Positions 46,145-54,163 of a stretch of DNA of 64,000 nt are shown in pieces. The position numbers and the translations under genes were made by a program. The first letter of the stretch is position 1. Each line of letters opens with the position of its first letter. The notes beneath the pieces were generated by a model. That model saw only the letters and a list, made by a program, of their open reading frames with translations. It made no database searches and was not told where the DNA came from. Location of the stretch: the NCBI GenBank assembly GCA_963785585.1, contig CAWAVW010000001.1, positions 434,001 to 498,000 of the forward strand, written 5' to 3'. The DNA comes from Palsa-295 sp963785585 (GTDB taxonomy: Bacteria; Acidobacteriota; Terriglobia; Acidiferrales; UBA7541).

Positions 46145-46855
46145 TCACCGGTGAGGCTCCATCGGCGTAGCGTCGCGACCGCGGAGAACGATATCAAACA
46201 CGTAGCCCAAAGCGTGCGAAGGAACCGTGGTTTCGAAATCGAATGCGGAAATCAGACGCGCGCGCGCTTTGTCGTCCGCAATACTCTGGAAAATCGGATC
46301 GTGGGCCATCAAAGGATCGCCGGGAAAATACATCTGCGTGACCAGGCGCGAGAGCAACCCCGCGCCGAAAAGCGACATGTGGATGTGGGCGGGCCGCCAG
46401 GCATTGGGATGGTTCTGCCACGGATACGCTCCCGGCTTGATGGTCGTCATGCGGTAGCGGCCTTCGGCATCGGTGAGCATTCGTCCGCATCCGGTAAAGT
46501 TGGGATCGAGCGGCGCGGCGTGCTGATCGATTCGGTGCGCGTAGCGGCCCGCGGCGTTGGCCTGCCAGACTTCGATCAGCGCGTTCGGAACGGGACGTCC
46601 GGAATCATCGAGCACGCGCCCGCTGACGATGATGCGTTCGCCGATCGGTTCGCCGGAGTGCTGGCGGGTGAGATCGTTGTCGTTTTCGCCGATGTCTTCG
46701 TGGCCGAAAACGGGTCCGGTGATTTCGGACAGAGTGTGCGGAACGACAATCAGAGGCTTCGACGGCGCGCGCTTTTTCGAGGAAACGTACGGAGGATAGA
46801 GATAGTCCGGCTGGGTGCGCGGCGAAGGGCGGTGAAATTGTGGGACGTCGGACAT
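46145..46855 (-). CDS. pcaH: Protocatechuate 3,4-dioxygenase beta subunit
   Basis: 236 residues from the inner ATG (MSDVPQFHRPSPRTQPDYLYPPYVSSKKRAPSKPL), which matches PcaH N-termini; an ATG at 46894 also exists. The catalytic iron site is visible: Tyr in GRYAHRIDQ, Tyr in GAYPWQNHPNAW, and the two His in RPAHIHMS. Conserved DDSGRPVPNALIEVWQANAAG and PGDPLMAHDPIF are present. It carries the non-haem Fe(III) of the ring-cleaving dioxygenase. It is directly followed by pcaG. The rest of the pathway (pcaB, pcaC, pcaD) and any pca regulator are absent from the window. Confidence 0.95.
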   Translation of the reverse strand: MSDVPQFHRPSPRTQPDYLYPPYVSSKKRAPSKPLIVVPHTLSEITGPVFGHEDIGENDNDLTRQHSGEPIGERIIVSGRVLDDSGRPVPNALIEVWQANAAGRYAHRIDQHAAPLDPNFTGCGRMLTDAEGRYRMTTIKPGAYPWQNHPNAWRPAHIHMSLFGAGLLSRLVTQMYFPGDPLMAHDPIFQSIADDKARARLISAFDFETTVPSHALGYVFDIVLRGRDATPMEPHR

Positions 46856-46946
46856 CGAGATGTGGGGCTCCGCGTGCGAATTTCCGCACCGCACGATATT
46901 CGGGCTGCGCGGGTGGAGATGTCAACGACGAACGGAGAGATCGCGG

Positions 46947-48371
46947 CTACGCCTTTGGTTTGGAAATGGGCAGGCGAATCTGAAATACGGTTTCGCCCGG
47001 CTTTGATTGCACGCGAATGTCGCCATGATGCGTGGTGATGATGCGGCGAACGGCGTCGAGTCCGAGTCCCGTGCCCTGCCCCATCGGTTTGGTGGTGAAA
47101 AACGGCTCGAAGATGCGCGTCTGGATTTCGGCAGGAATCCCGGGACCGTTGTCGGCAATTTCAACGAGCACGCGGTCGTTTTCGCGGGAGGTGTGAATTC
47201 GAAGCTCGCCGCTGCCGTTCATCGCCGCTGCCGCATTGTCGATCAAATTCGTCCACACCTGGTTGAGTTCGCTGCCGCGCGCGCAAATCGGCGGAAGCGT
47301 CTTGTCATAATCGCGCACCACGGTGATGCCTTGCTTCAGCACGTGATTCATCATCGTCAGCGTGCTTTCGATTCCCTGGTGGATGTCCACTTCCTGCTCG
47401 GCGGGCTGATCCATGTAGGAATATTCCTTGATGGAGCGAACCAGCTCGGAAACGCGCTTGGAGCCGTTTTCGATTTCCTGCAGCAGGCGATAGGCCGTCA
47501 GGCGGCGGACAATGCGAGACAGCACATCGGGAAACGCGTCGGCGCCGATTTGTTTCGAGAATTCGTCGAGGCTTGCGAGCCCGGTCTGGGCCTCGGACAG
47601 CAGCGGGGCCAGCTCCCACCCGTCTTTCACACTGCGCGATTCCAGCCATGTGGCGATTTGCTCTTCGCGGTCGCTGTCGGCAACGGGATCGGGAATGCGC
47701 GTGACGGCGAGGCGATCCAAAAGATTCTGCTCGAACTCGTCGATGAAGTTGGTCTGCTCGACGGTCAAATAATGGTGGCTTACGCGAAGGCCGGCGAAGC
47801 GAAGCGCGTCGAGCGTCTCGCGCAAGCCGGCGGCCGAGCGGCCAATGGCGGCAGCGGGATTGTTGAGTTCGTGCGCGAGACCCGCGGAAAGCCTGCCAAG
47901 CGCCATCAATTTTTCGCGCTGCACATCCAGCTTGGTCGATTCGCGGATGCGGTCGGCCATCACCGCAACCAGGCGCTGCAATAATTCGGGCACTGCGGTG
48001 AGCATTTCGGGGAAAAGGCTTTCGTGAATGGTGGCGCCGCGGGTGCGAACAACGGCACGAGCCGTGCCGCCCGATTTCACCATGCGGGAAAACGGCAGCT
48101 TGCCGGTGACTTGCCCGGCGCGCGCTATAAAAATCGGCGAGTCGGGAACATCCTCGCGCTGGATGGTCACTTCGCCTTCCAGAACGAAATACAGATTCAC
48201 GGCCGGCTCGCCCTGCTTAAAAATTACCTGGTTTGGTTCGGCCCACAGGTCCTCTGCATGGGTCGCCAGCCAGGCGATGTGATCCTCGGGCAAATCGGCG
48301 AGCACGGGAATATCGCGCAGGGCCTGCTGCAGCGGCTTAACGTTTGATGGCGAAGTAATGGTGGGTTCCAT
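46947..48371 (-). CDS. Sensor histidine kinase with N-terminal cyclic-nucleotide-binding domain
   Basis: 474 residues, soluble. Residues about 20-140 form a cNMP-binding (CRP-like) domain (VIFKQGEPAVNLYFVLEGEVTIQRED). The histidine-kinase core has the H-box LSAGLAHELNNPAAAIGRS near residue 170, N-box LIDNAAAAMNG, G1 DNGPGIP, the F-box EPFFTTK, and G2 GTGLGLDAVRRIITTHHG. It should autophosphorylate and signal to a response regulator. One bp separates its start from the stop of the preceding regulator/thioredoxin-reductase fusion gene, so the two form an operon and likely a cognate pair. There are no transmembrane segments, so it senses an internal signal, perhaps a nucleotide or redox state. 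Confidence 0.93.
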   Translation of the reverse strand: MEPTITSPSNVKPLQQALRDIPVLADLPEDHIAWLATHAEDLWAEPNQVIFKQGEPAVNLYFVLEGEVTIQREDVPDSPIFIARAGQVTGKLPFSRMVKSGGTARAVVRTRGATIHESLFPEMLTAVPELLQRLVAVMADRIRESTKLDVQREKLMALGRLSAGLAHELNNPAAAIGRSAAGLRETLDALRFAGLRVSHHYLTVEQTNFIDEFEQNLLDRLAVTRIPDPVADSDREEQIATWLESRSVKDGWELAPLLSEAQTGLASLDEFSKQIGADAFPDVLSRIVRRLTAYRLLQEIENGSKRVSELVRSIKEYSYMDQPAEQEVDIHQGIESTLTMMNHVLKQGITVVRDYDKTLPPICARGSELNQVWTNLIDNAAAAMNGSGELRIHTSRENDRVLVEIADNGPGIPAEIQTRIFEPFFTTKPMGQGTGLGLDAVRRIITTHHGDIRVQSKPGETVFQIRLPISKPKA

Positions 48372-48372
48372 G

Positions 48373-50043
48373 TCAGACCTTTTTCAAATACTGGTGCACG
48401 AATTGAATAGCGACGGAACCCTCGCCGACTCCGGACGCGACGCGTTTCACCGATCCCTGGCGAACGTCGCCGACGGCAAACACGCCGGGCACGCTGGTTT
48501 CGAATAGCCACGGGTCGCGATCGGGCGTCCATCCGTGGGGCCGCTTGCCGTCTTTCATCAGCGCGGTGCCCGTGGGAATGAAGCCGCGCTCGTCGCGGAC
48601 GATCACGTCGCCGAGCCATTCGGTGTGCGGTTCGGCGCCGATGAAAATGAAAAGCGAGCCGGCAGGGACGCGGCTGGTCTCGTTGGTCTGCGCGCAGTGA
48701 ATGGAAATTTCTTCCAGGTGATCTTCGCCGTGCGCTTCCACAACGGTGGAATTCACTTCGATGTGGATGTTGGATTTCTTTTTGATTTCGTCGATCAGGT
48801 ATTGCGACATGGTGGCGTCGAGCGAGTTTCCGCGGATCAACATGACCACGCGTTTTGCGTACTCGGAAAAATAAAGCGCGGCCTGGCCGGCGGAGTTGGC
48901 GCCGCCGACCATGTAGACGTCTTCGTCTTTGCAGGCGGCCGCTTCGGTGAGCGATGAACTGTAGTACACGCCCGCGTCACGCAGCCGCTCGATTCCGGGC
49001 ACGTCAAGCATTCGCCATTGAACGCCGGTGGCGATCAGCAGCGCATGGCAGGAAATTTCGTTGCCGCCCTGCAATTTGATGATGCGGTAGGGGCCGTCCA
49101 CACGGAGGCCAACCACTTCCTGCGGCGCGAGAATTTCCACGCCAAAGCGGCGAGCCTGCATCACCGCGCGGCGAGCCAGATCGCCGCCGCTAAGGCCGGA
49201 GGGAAACCCGAGATAATTTTCGATTCGCGAACTGAGGCCGGCCTGGCCGCCGGGCGCTTCGCGCTCGACCATCACAGTGCGCAGGCCTTCGGACGCGCCG
49301 TACACGGCGGCGGCAAGACCAGCGGGACCACCGCCGACAATCACCAAATCGTAGAAAGCTTGTTCGGCCTGGGTGCGAAGGCCGAGTTTTGCGGCCACGT
49401 CCGCGGTGGTGGGCTCGGCGAGATTTGTGCCGTCGGCGAAAAAGACGCGTGGAAGGCGGTGAGCGTCTTCACCCAACGATTCGGTGAGTCGCTTCACTTC
49501 GGGGTCCTGCGGCTCGGTGGTTACGTCGAGAAAAATGTAGGGTACGTGGCTGCGCGCCAGAAAATCGCGAATGCGGAACGATTGCGGCGACCACCGGCTG
49601 CCGAGGATGCGCACTCCTTCAAATCCCGGGCGGTAGTTCGCCTGCCAATCGGCGAGCAAGTCGTCGATCACCGGATAGAGCTTTTGCTCGGGCGGGTCCC
49701 ACGGTTTCAGCAGGTAATTCTGAATTTGTACTTCGTTAATGGCGCGGATGGCGGCGTCGGTGTCCGCATAGGCGGTCAGCAGCACGCGCTTGGCGTTGGG
49801 ATACAGGCGCATGGCTTCGGCAAGAAAGGCGACGCCGGTCATTTGCGGCATGCGCTGATCGACAAGAAACAAGGCGACGGGATCGTTGCGCTTTTGCAGG
49901 GTGCGCAGAGTCTCGAGGGCGCTCGCGCCGGATTCGGCCCGGATCACGCGGTAATGCTCGGAGTAGCGCTTGCGCAAATCGCGCTCGATGGCCCGAAGGA
50001 CTTCCGGGTCGTCGTCAACGGTAAGGATGATGGGCTTCGGCAT
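48373..50043 (-). CDS. Response regulator fused to thioredoxin-like and thioredoxin-reductase-like domains
   Basis: 556 residues in three parts. A receiver domain at 1-130 (ILTVDDDPEVL, phospho-acceptor Asp62 in LVDQRMP, and Lys in LLKPWD) is followed by a thioredoxin/glutaredoxin-like domain at about 140-225 (GVRILGSRWSPQSFRIRDFLARSHVPYIFLDV) without a CxxC. A FAD/NAD(P) reductase domain at 230-556 (VIVGGGPAGLAAAVYGASEGL, VMVEREAPGGQAG, MVGGANSAGQAA, GVFAVGDVRQGSVKRVASGVGEG) completes it. The redox CxxC expected of thioredoxin reductase between the two nucleotide motifs is missing: that segment reads YYSSSLTEAAACKDEDVYMVGG. It is therefore probably a signalling flavoprotein or an NAD(P)H sensor rather than a true reductase. 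It is encoded directly before the cNMP-domain kinase. Confidence 0.9.
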   Translation of the reverse strand: MPKPIILTVDDDPEVLRAIERDLRKRYSEHYRVIRAESGASALETLRTLQKRNDPVALFLVDQRMPQMTGVAFLAEAMRLYPNAKRVLLTAYADTDAAIRAINEVQIQNYLLKPWDPPEQKLYPVIDDLLADWQANYRPGFEGVRILGSRWSPQSFRIRDFLARSHVPYIFLDVTTEPQDPEVKRLTESLGEDAHRLPRVFFADGTNLAEPTTADVAAKLGLRTQAEQAFYDLVIVGGGPAGLAAAVYGASEGLRTVMVEREAPGGQAGLSSRIENYLGFPSGLSGGDLARRAVMQARRFGVEILAPQEVVGLRVDGPYRIIKLQGGNEISCHALLIATGVQWRMLDVPGIERLRDAGVYYSSSLTEAAACKDEDVYMVGGANSAGQAALYFSEYAKRVVMLIRGNSLDATMSQYLIDEIKKKSNIHIEVNSTVVEAHGEDHLEEISIHCAQTNETSRVPAGSLFIFIGAEPHTEWLGDVIVRDERGFIPTGTALMKDGKRPHGWTPDRDPWLFETSVPGVFAVGDVRQGSVKRVASGVGEGSVAIQFVHQYLKKV

Positions 50044-50164
50044 AAGAGGTTCCTGAGCGTGAATTGTAAGGTTACACCCGCTTGGATGAAAGCACAGCCA
50101 TGGAAGGTGCGAAGAATCTCGGGGACCCCGGCCGGTGCGCGGCGAAGGCTACCGGACGGCGGCG

Positions 50165-51553
50165 TTAGAGCTTGTTCATTCCGTCGAGGGCCGCGACTTT
50201 GTAGGCTTCGGCGAGCGTCGGATAGTTGAAAACAGTGTCGCGGAAATATTCGATCGTGCCGCCGTAATACAGCACGGCCTGGCCGATGTGGATGATTTCG
50301 GTGGCGCGCTGGCCGATGGCGTGAACGCCGAGCAGTTTTTTGGTGTTGCGATCGAAGAGCAGTTTCAACATGCCGGTCTCGTCGCCGAGCATCATGCTCT
50401 TCGCGAGTTCGTTGTATTTTGCGACGCCGATTTCGTAGGGCACCTTGTTCTTGGTGAGGGTTTCTTCGGTTTCACCGACCATGGATATTTCCGGGATGGT
50501 GTAAATGCCAAATGGGAATAGTTCGGTCATGCGCTCGGCGGGCACGCCAAACATGTGGCAGCTTGCCAGGCGCCCCTGCTCCATCGACGTGCTGGCGAGC
50601 GCAGGAAAGCCGATGATGTCTCCAGCGGCGTAGATGTTGGGAACCTGGGTCTGGAAATTTTCGTTTACCGCGATTTTGCCGCGTGAGTCAGGAGTGATGC
50701 CGGCGGCTTCGATGCCGAGTTGATCGCCGTTGGCCTGGCGCCCGACGGCGTACAGCAGCGCGTCGGCTTGAATTTTTTTGCCGCTTTCCAGTTCGGCAAA
50801 AACGCGATCGCGGACGGGGTCGATGCCCACGCGCGTGACTTTTTCGCCGAGTCGGAAGACGGTGTTGTTTTGGCGCAGGTGGTAGGCGAGCGACTCCATA
50901 ATTTCCCGGTCGATGAAATCAAGCAGCGTGGGGCGCTGGTCGATCAGAGTTACTTCCGTACCCAGCGCGGCGAGGAACGAAGTGTATTCCAGGCCCACGA
51001 CGCCGGCGCCGACGACGATGATTTCGCGCGGCAATCCCTCGAGGCTGCTCAGGTGGTCGGCATCCACGATGCGCTTATCGTCAAACGGAATATCCGGATT
51101 GCGCGCCGGGCGAGTGCCGCAGGCGATCATGATGTTGTCGCCGCGAAGCGTAATCTTTTCCGATTCGCCCTGCACTTCCAGGGTGTGAGCATCCACGAAC
51201 TTCGCGGTGCCCTGAAAAATTTGAATGTGGTTGCGCTTCAGTTGGGCGCGGATCACTTCCGTTTCGCGGGCGATGGTGGCGCGCACGCGAAAGGCAAGGT
51301 CCTGCATGGTGATGTCGTTTTTTCCTTTGTAGTGATCGCCGTAAAACGCCTTCACCGCGTTTCCGGTGAGCTGAAAAATCGCTTCGCGGACGCTTTTGCT
51401 GGGAATCGTGCCGGTGTGAACGCAGACGCCACCGATCATCAGGGTGCGATCAATTACGGCGACGCGCTTGCGCAGTTTGGCGGCGCAGATGGCGCTTTTC
51501 TGGCCGGCGGGACCGCTGCCGATTACGATCAGGTCAAACTGGGACTCACCCAT
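50165..51553 (-). CDS. sthA: Soluble pyridine nucleotide (NAD(P)+) transhydrogenase
   Basis: 462 residues of the flavoprotein disulfide-reductase superfamily. FAD-binding DLIVIGSGPAGQKSAICAA and NAD-binding VVGAGVVGLEYTSFLAALG are present, with VYAAGDIIGFPALASTSMEQGR-like blocks. The redox region reads GGVCVHTGTIPSKS, with only one Cys. Loss of the second redox cysteine is the hallmark of SthA versus dihydrolipoamide dehydrogenase. It equilibrates NADPH and NADH in the cytoplasm. It lies about 120 bp upstream of the regulator/thioredoxin-reductase-like fusion on the same strand, suggesting a shared redox theme. Confidence 0.95.
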   Translation of the reverse strand: MGESQFDLIVIGSGPAGQKSAICAAKLRKRVAVIDRTLMIGGVCVHTGTIPSKSVREAIFQLTGNAVKAFYGDHYKGKNDITMQDLAFRVRATIARETEVIRAQLKRNHIQIFQGTAKFVDAHTLEVQGESEKITLRGDNIMIACGTRPARNPDIPFDDKRIVDADHLSSLEGLPREIIVVGAGVVGLEYTSFLAALGTEVTLIDQRPTLLDFIDREIMESLAYHLRQNNTVFRLGEKVTRVGIDPVRDRVFAELESGKKIQADALLYAVGRQANGDQLGIEAAGITPDSRGKIAVNENFQTQVPNIYAAGDIIGFPALASTSMEQGRLASCHMFGVPAERMTELFPFGIYTIPEISMVGETEETLTKNKVPYEIGVAKYNELAKSMMLGDETGMLKLLFDRNTKKLLGVHAIGQRATEIIHIGQAVLYYGGTIEYFRDTVFNYPTLAEAYKVAALDGMNKL

Positions 51554-51809
51554 TTAGCCACCCGGTCATTTCAGATTTGGAATCGCGCATCGCGTGTGCG
51601 GCGCCGCCAGCCAGTTCGGGCGCCACGGACGGAGTGGCATTCCTGCGTTCATCGCACGGAGGGGTGAAGTGTGCGCCAGAGCGATTGTGCCTCGATATCT
51701 TTGCTGAATTATGAACGCCTCTAGGATAGCGAAAAATAGGGCGACGTGCCAATCGGCAGGCGCAAAGGCGGCGATTCGATAACGGTGCCGAATCGGGACG
51801 CGAATCGGG

Positions 51810-52154
51810 CTAGGTGGCTGCGTCCGAGCTGTGAAATTTCTGCGTGGCGTAGCCGAGGATCAAGCCGACCAAGCCGCCGGGCACCAGGATTTCCAGGTAG
51901 TGCTTTCCCTGCATGCGCGCAACGCCGTAGGCGAGTGCCAGACCGACCGCGAGACCGAACAACACGCCGAGCGGCAACGACGGGATATAACGCGCAAAAA
52001 TGCCGATGATCAGGCCCGCAACGAGACCCTTGATGACCGAACCGATGACGATTTGCATCAGCATCGGGCGTACTTCGGGCGTAAACCAGGCAGTGAGTCC
52101 ATCGAAAATTCCCAGAAACGCGCCGAGCAAAAGGCCGAAGGTGATCTTATTCAT
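51810..52154 (-). CDS. Small membrane protein with about three to four transmembrane segments
   Basis: 114 residues from an ATG with the strong site AAGGAGG; the longer frame to 52202 is not used. It has several glycine-spaced hydrophobic segments: FGLLLGAFLGIFDGLTAWF, IVIGSVIKGLVAGLIIGIFARYI, LPLGVLFGLAVGLALAYGVA and VPGGLVGLILGYATQKF. Gly-xxx-Gly spacing suggests packed helices. Function unknown. It starts 34 bp after the ridA-like gene on the same strand and is probably co-transcribed with it. Confidence 0.75.
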   Translation of the reverse strand: MNKITFGLLLGAFLGIFDGLTAWFTPEVRPMLMQIVIGSVIKGLVAGLIIGIFARYIPSLPLGVLFGLAVGLALAYGVARMQGKHYLEILVPGGLVGLILGYATQKFHSSDAAT

Positions 52155-52188
52155 GTGCGAGACCTCCTTGCGTGGTGTGCGAGCGAGC

Positions 52189-52566
52189 CTATGCCAGCGC
52201 AATCAATTCGATTTCCACGCGAACGTCGCGCGGCAGGCGAGCGACTTCGACGGTGGAACGCGCGGGCGGATTGGCGACGAAATATTTGCCGTACACTTCG
52301 TTCATCGCGGTGAAATCGTTCATGTCTTTCAGGAACACGGTGGCCTTCACGGCGCGGTCGAGCGACGAACCGGCGGCTTCGAGAATCGCTTTGAGATTTT
52401 CCAGCACGCGGGCGGTTTGCGCGGCGATATCGCCTTCGATGATTTTGGCCGTCGCTGGATCGAATGGAATCTGGCCCGACATAAAAATAAATCCGTTGGC
52501 TTTGATGGCCTGGGAGTACGGGCCGATCGCTTTAGGGCCTTTCTCCGTGGCGACGATTTCCTTCAT
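52189..52566 (-). CDS. ridA: RidA-family reactive-intermediate (enamine/imine) deaminase
   Basis: 125 residues, the standard Rid length. Motifs include KGPKAIGPYSQAIKANGFIFMSGQIPFDP at the N-terminus, IEGDIAAQTARVLENLKAILEAAGSSLDRAVKATVFLKDM and the catalytic Arg region near the C-terminus (NPPARSTVEVARLPRDVRVEIELIA). RidA hydrolyses 2-aminoacrylate and related enamines released by PLP enzymes and so protects those enzymes. Ribosome-binding site AGGAGG precedes the ATG. Confidence 0.95.
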   Translation of the reverse strand: MKEIVATEKGPKAIGPYSQAIKANGFIFMSGQIPFDPATAKIIEGDIAAQTARVLENLKAILEAAGSSLDRAVKATVFLKDMNDFTAMNEVYGKYFVANPPARSTVEVARLPRDVRVEIELIALA

Positions 52567-52599
52567 GCATTCCTCCTGAAGTTCAACGGCTTTACGATG

Positions 52600-54099
52600 C
52601 TATGGGTTTGAGGCGCTTGCGGGCGCGTAACGCTCGCGAAAATCCCGCGGAATGCCGGGATTGTACAGCCACGCGCGAAACAGTCCCGCGAGATTTTTGC
52701 CGGACGCACTCTCGATGGCGGAGCGAATGTCGTCGAAAGTGACTTGCTGCCCGCGAAGTGTTTTCACCACGTGCGCAAGCCCCGTGCGGACGTTTCCGGC
52801 GCCGGCGGCGTCTTCGAGTGCGGCATAAAATAGCGGCGCTTTCGCCAGGCTGACGCGGCGCTGGTCGTATGGATCGGATGGCGACGTGGCGATGATCGAT
52901 TCTTCGGCGAGGGGTTTGCCATCGATTTGCTTGCCGGCAAGCCGCTTCACCCCGTCGTCGTACCGCGCGAGAAACTGCTGGATTCGCTTCTGCCGGGCGC
53001 TGTCTCCGCTGCGTTGTTCATCGACCGTAATAGACGCGTAACCGGCGAGCCCGTAACCGATGCCGATCACCGCGTTGGGCGCGGGATAAATTTGATCGGA
53101 AAACCAGCTTTGCGCCAGTGCTTCGGTGGCATCGGCGAGAAATTCCGGACTGTTGATGCCGCGCGCCAATTCCGCGGCATTGACCAGCGCACCCCCCGGA
53201 AACCCAACCGCGGCGGCGGATTGTGCATCTTGCGCCGTTTCGCCAAAACCCTGCCATTCGACGATATGAACGGCGCGGATATTCTTATCGAGCGGCCCGA
53301 AGTCTTTTTCGAGGATTTCGCGAGCGGCGGCGATTTCGGATTCCGCGTGCGATGGGTCATCGGTCAGCGGCGATTTCGTCCAAAACTGAACGGGGGATTT
53401 TCCGTTGGCTGAGGATTCGACGTAATGCCCAGCCACCACGTACACGTCTAAATCTTCCGCGCGCAGATCGTATCGGTACTCGGTTTGAGAGCCGTTTTGT
53501 TTGCGCTGGCTCTGCTTGCCGCGCGCGAGAATCTGAAAATCGGTAGGAACCTCAACCGTATATCGCGATCGGACGGGGCGGATGGGAGTGTCCGATAAAA
53601 CGTGACGGGGTTTCAACAGCGCCGGCTGCCATCCCTGCGCGCCGAGATGAAAACCATCCGCGGCGAGCGAGATGCGCGCGCCGGAAATTTGCGGCGCGAC
53701 GAACGAGTATTCGATCACCAGATCGTGGCGCTCCTTTTGCTGCCACGGCGAGGTGAACGCAATTCGGCGAGCGTCGGGCTGCGAAAATTGATATTCCTCC
53801 GGCAGATTCACGAACTGCGTTTCATGGCCGTCGAGCGTGACGCGCACATTCACGCGTCCGTAGGCTTTTTCGTCGGGCAGGCCGACGTCGATGGAATCGA
53901 GTGGCGCGGTTCCGATGTTCGAAACGGTGTACGAGCTGCGAATCCGCAGCTCCGGTTGCGGCGATGCCGCGAAGCGGATGTCTTCGGTCTGCTGGGTGAT
54001 CTGGTAGCCAGGCGCGAGCTGCACGGCGCAGCCCGATAACAAAAGAATGAGCGCCGTACTGAAAATGGCGGCAAGCGGGACGAGAGCGGAGCGCTTCAA
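52600..54099 (-). CDS. M1-peptidase-like lipoprotein lacking the catalytic zinc motif
   Basis: 499 residues with a lipoprotein signal (ALILLLSGC, Cys24). Residues 50-220 resemble the N-terminal beta domain of M1 aminopeptidases (EIQYSF-like strands and HLGAQGWQPALLKP). Residues 235-400 follow the M1 thermolysin-like domain: the position of HExxH(x)W reads TEALAQSWFSD (325-335), with the His residues replaced while Glu, Gln, Trp and Phe remain. The helical C-terminal part ends FRAWLYNPGIPRDF, as in M1 proteins. It is likely an exported protein with an M1 scaffold and no peptidase activity, perhaps a binding or assembly factor. Confidence 0.7.
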   Translation of the reverse strand: MKRSALVPLAAIFSTALILLLSGCAVQLAPGYQITQQTEDIRFAASPQPELRIRSSYTVSNIGTAPLDSIDVGLPDEKAYGRVNVRVTLDGHETQFVNLPEEYQFSQPDARRIAFTSPWQQKERHDLVIEYSFVAPQISGARISLAADGFHLGAQGWQPALLKPRHVLSDTPIRPVRSRYTVEVPTDFQILARGKQSQRKQNGSQTEYRYDLRAEDLDVYVVAGHYVESSANGKSPVQFWTKSPLTDDPSHAESEIAAAREILEKDFGPLDKNIRAVHIVEWQGFGETAQDAQSAAAVGFPGGALVNAAELARGINSPEFLADATEALAQSWFSDQIYPAPNAVIGIGYGLAGYASITVDEQRSGDSARQKRIQQFLARYDDGVKRLAGKQIDGKPLAEESIIATSPSDPYDQRRVSLAKAPLFYAALEDAAGAGNVRTGLAHVVKTLRGQQVTFDDIRSAIESASGKNLAGLFRAWLYNPGIPRDFRERYAPASASNP

Positions 54100-54163
54100 G
54101 ATGTAGGAATTCTACCGGGCTGGGGAGTGGCGCGAAAGGCGGATTATTGCGGGCGGCGCGCGC

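Noticed and set aside
48373..50043. A frameshift or assembly artefact joining a response regulator to a thioredoxin reductase
   Set aside because: The frame is continuous with a thioredoxin-like domain between the two parts and no internal ribosome-binding site at the junction, so a genuine fusion is more likely.
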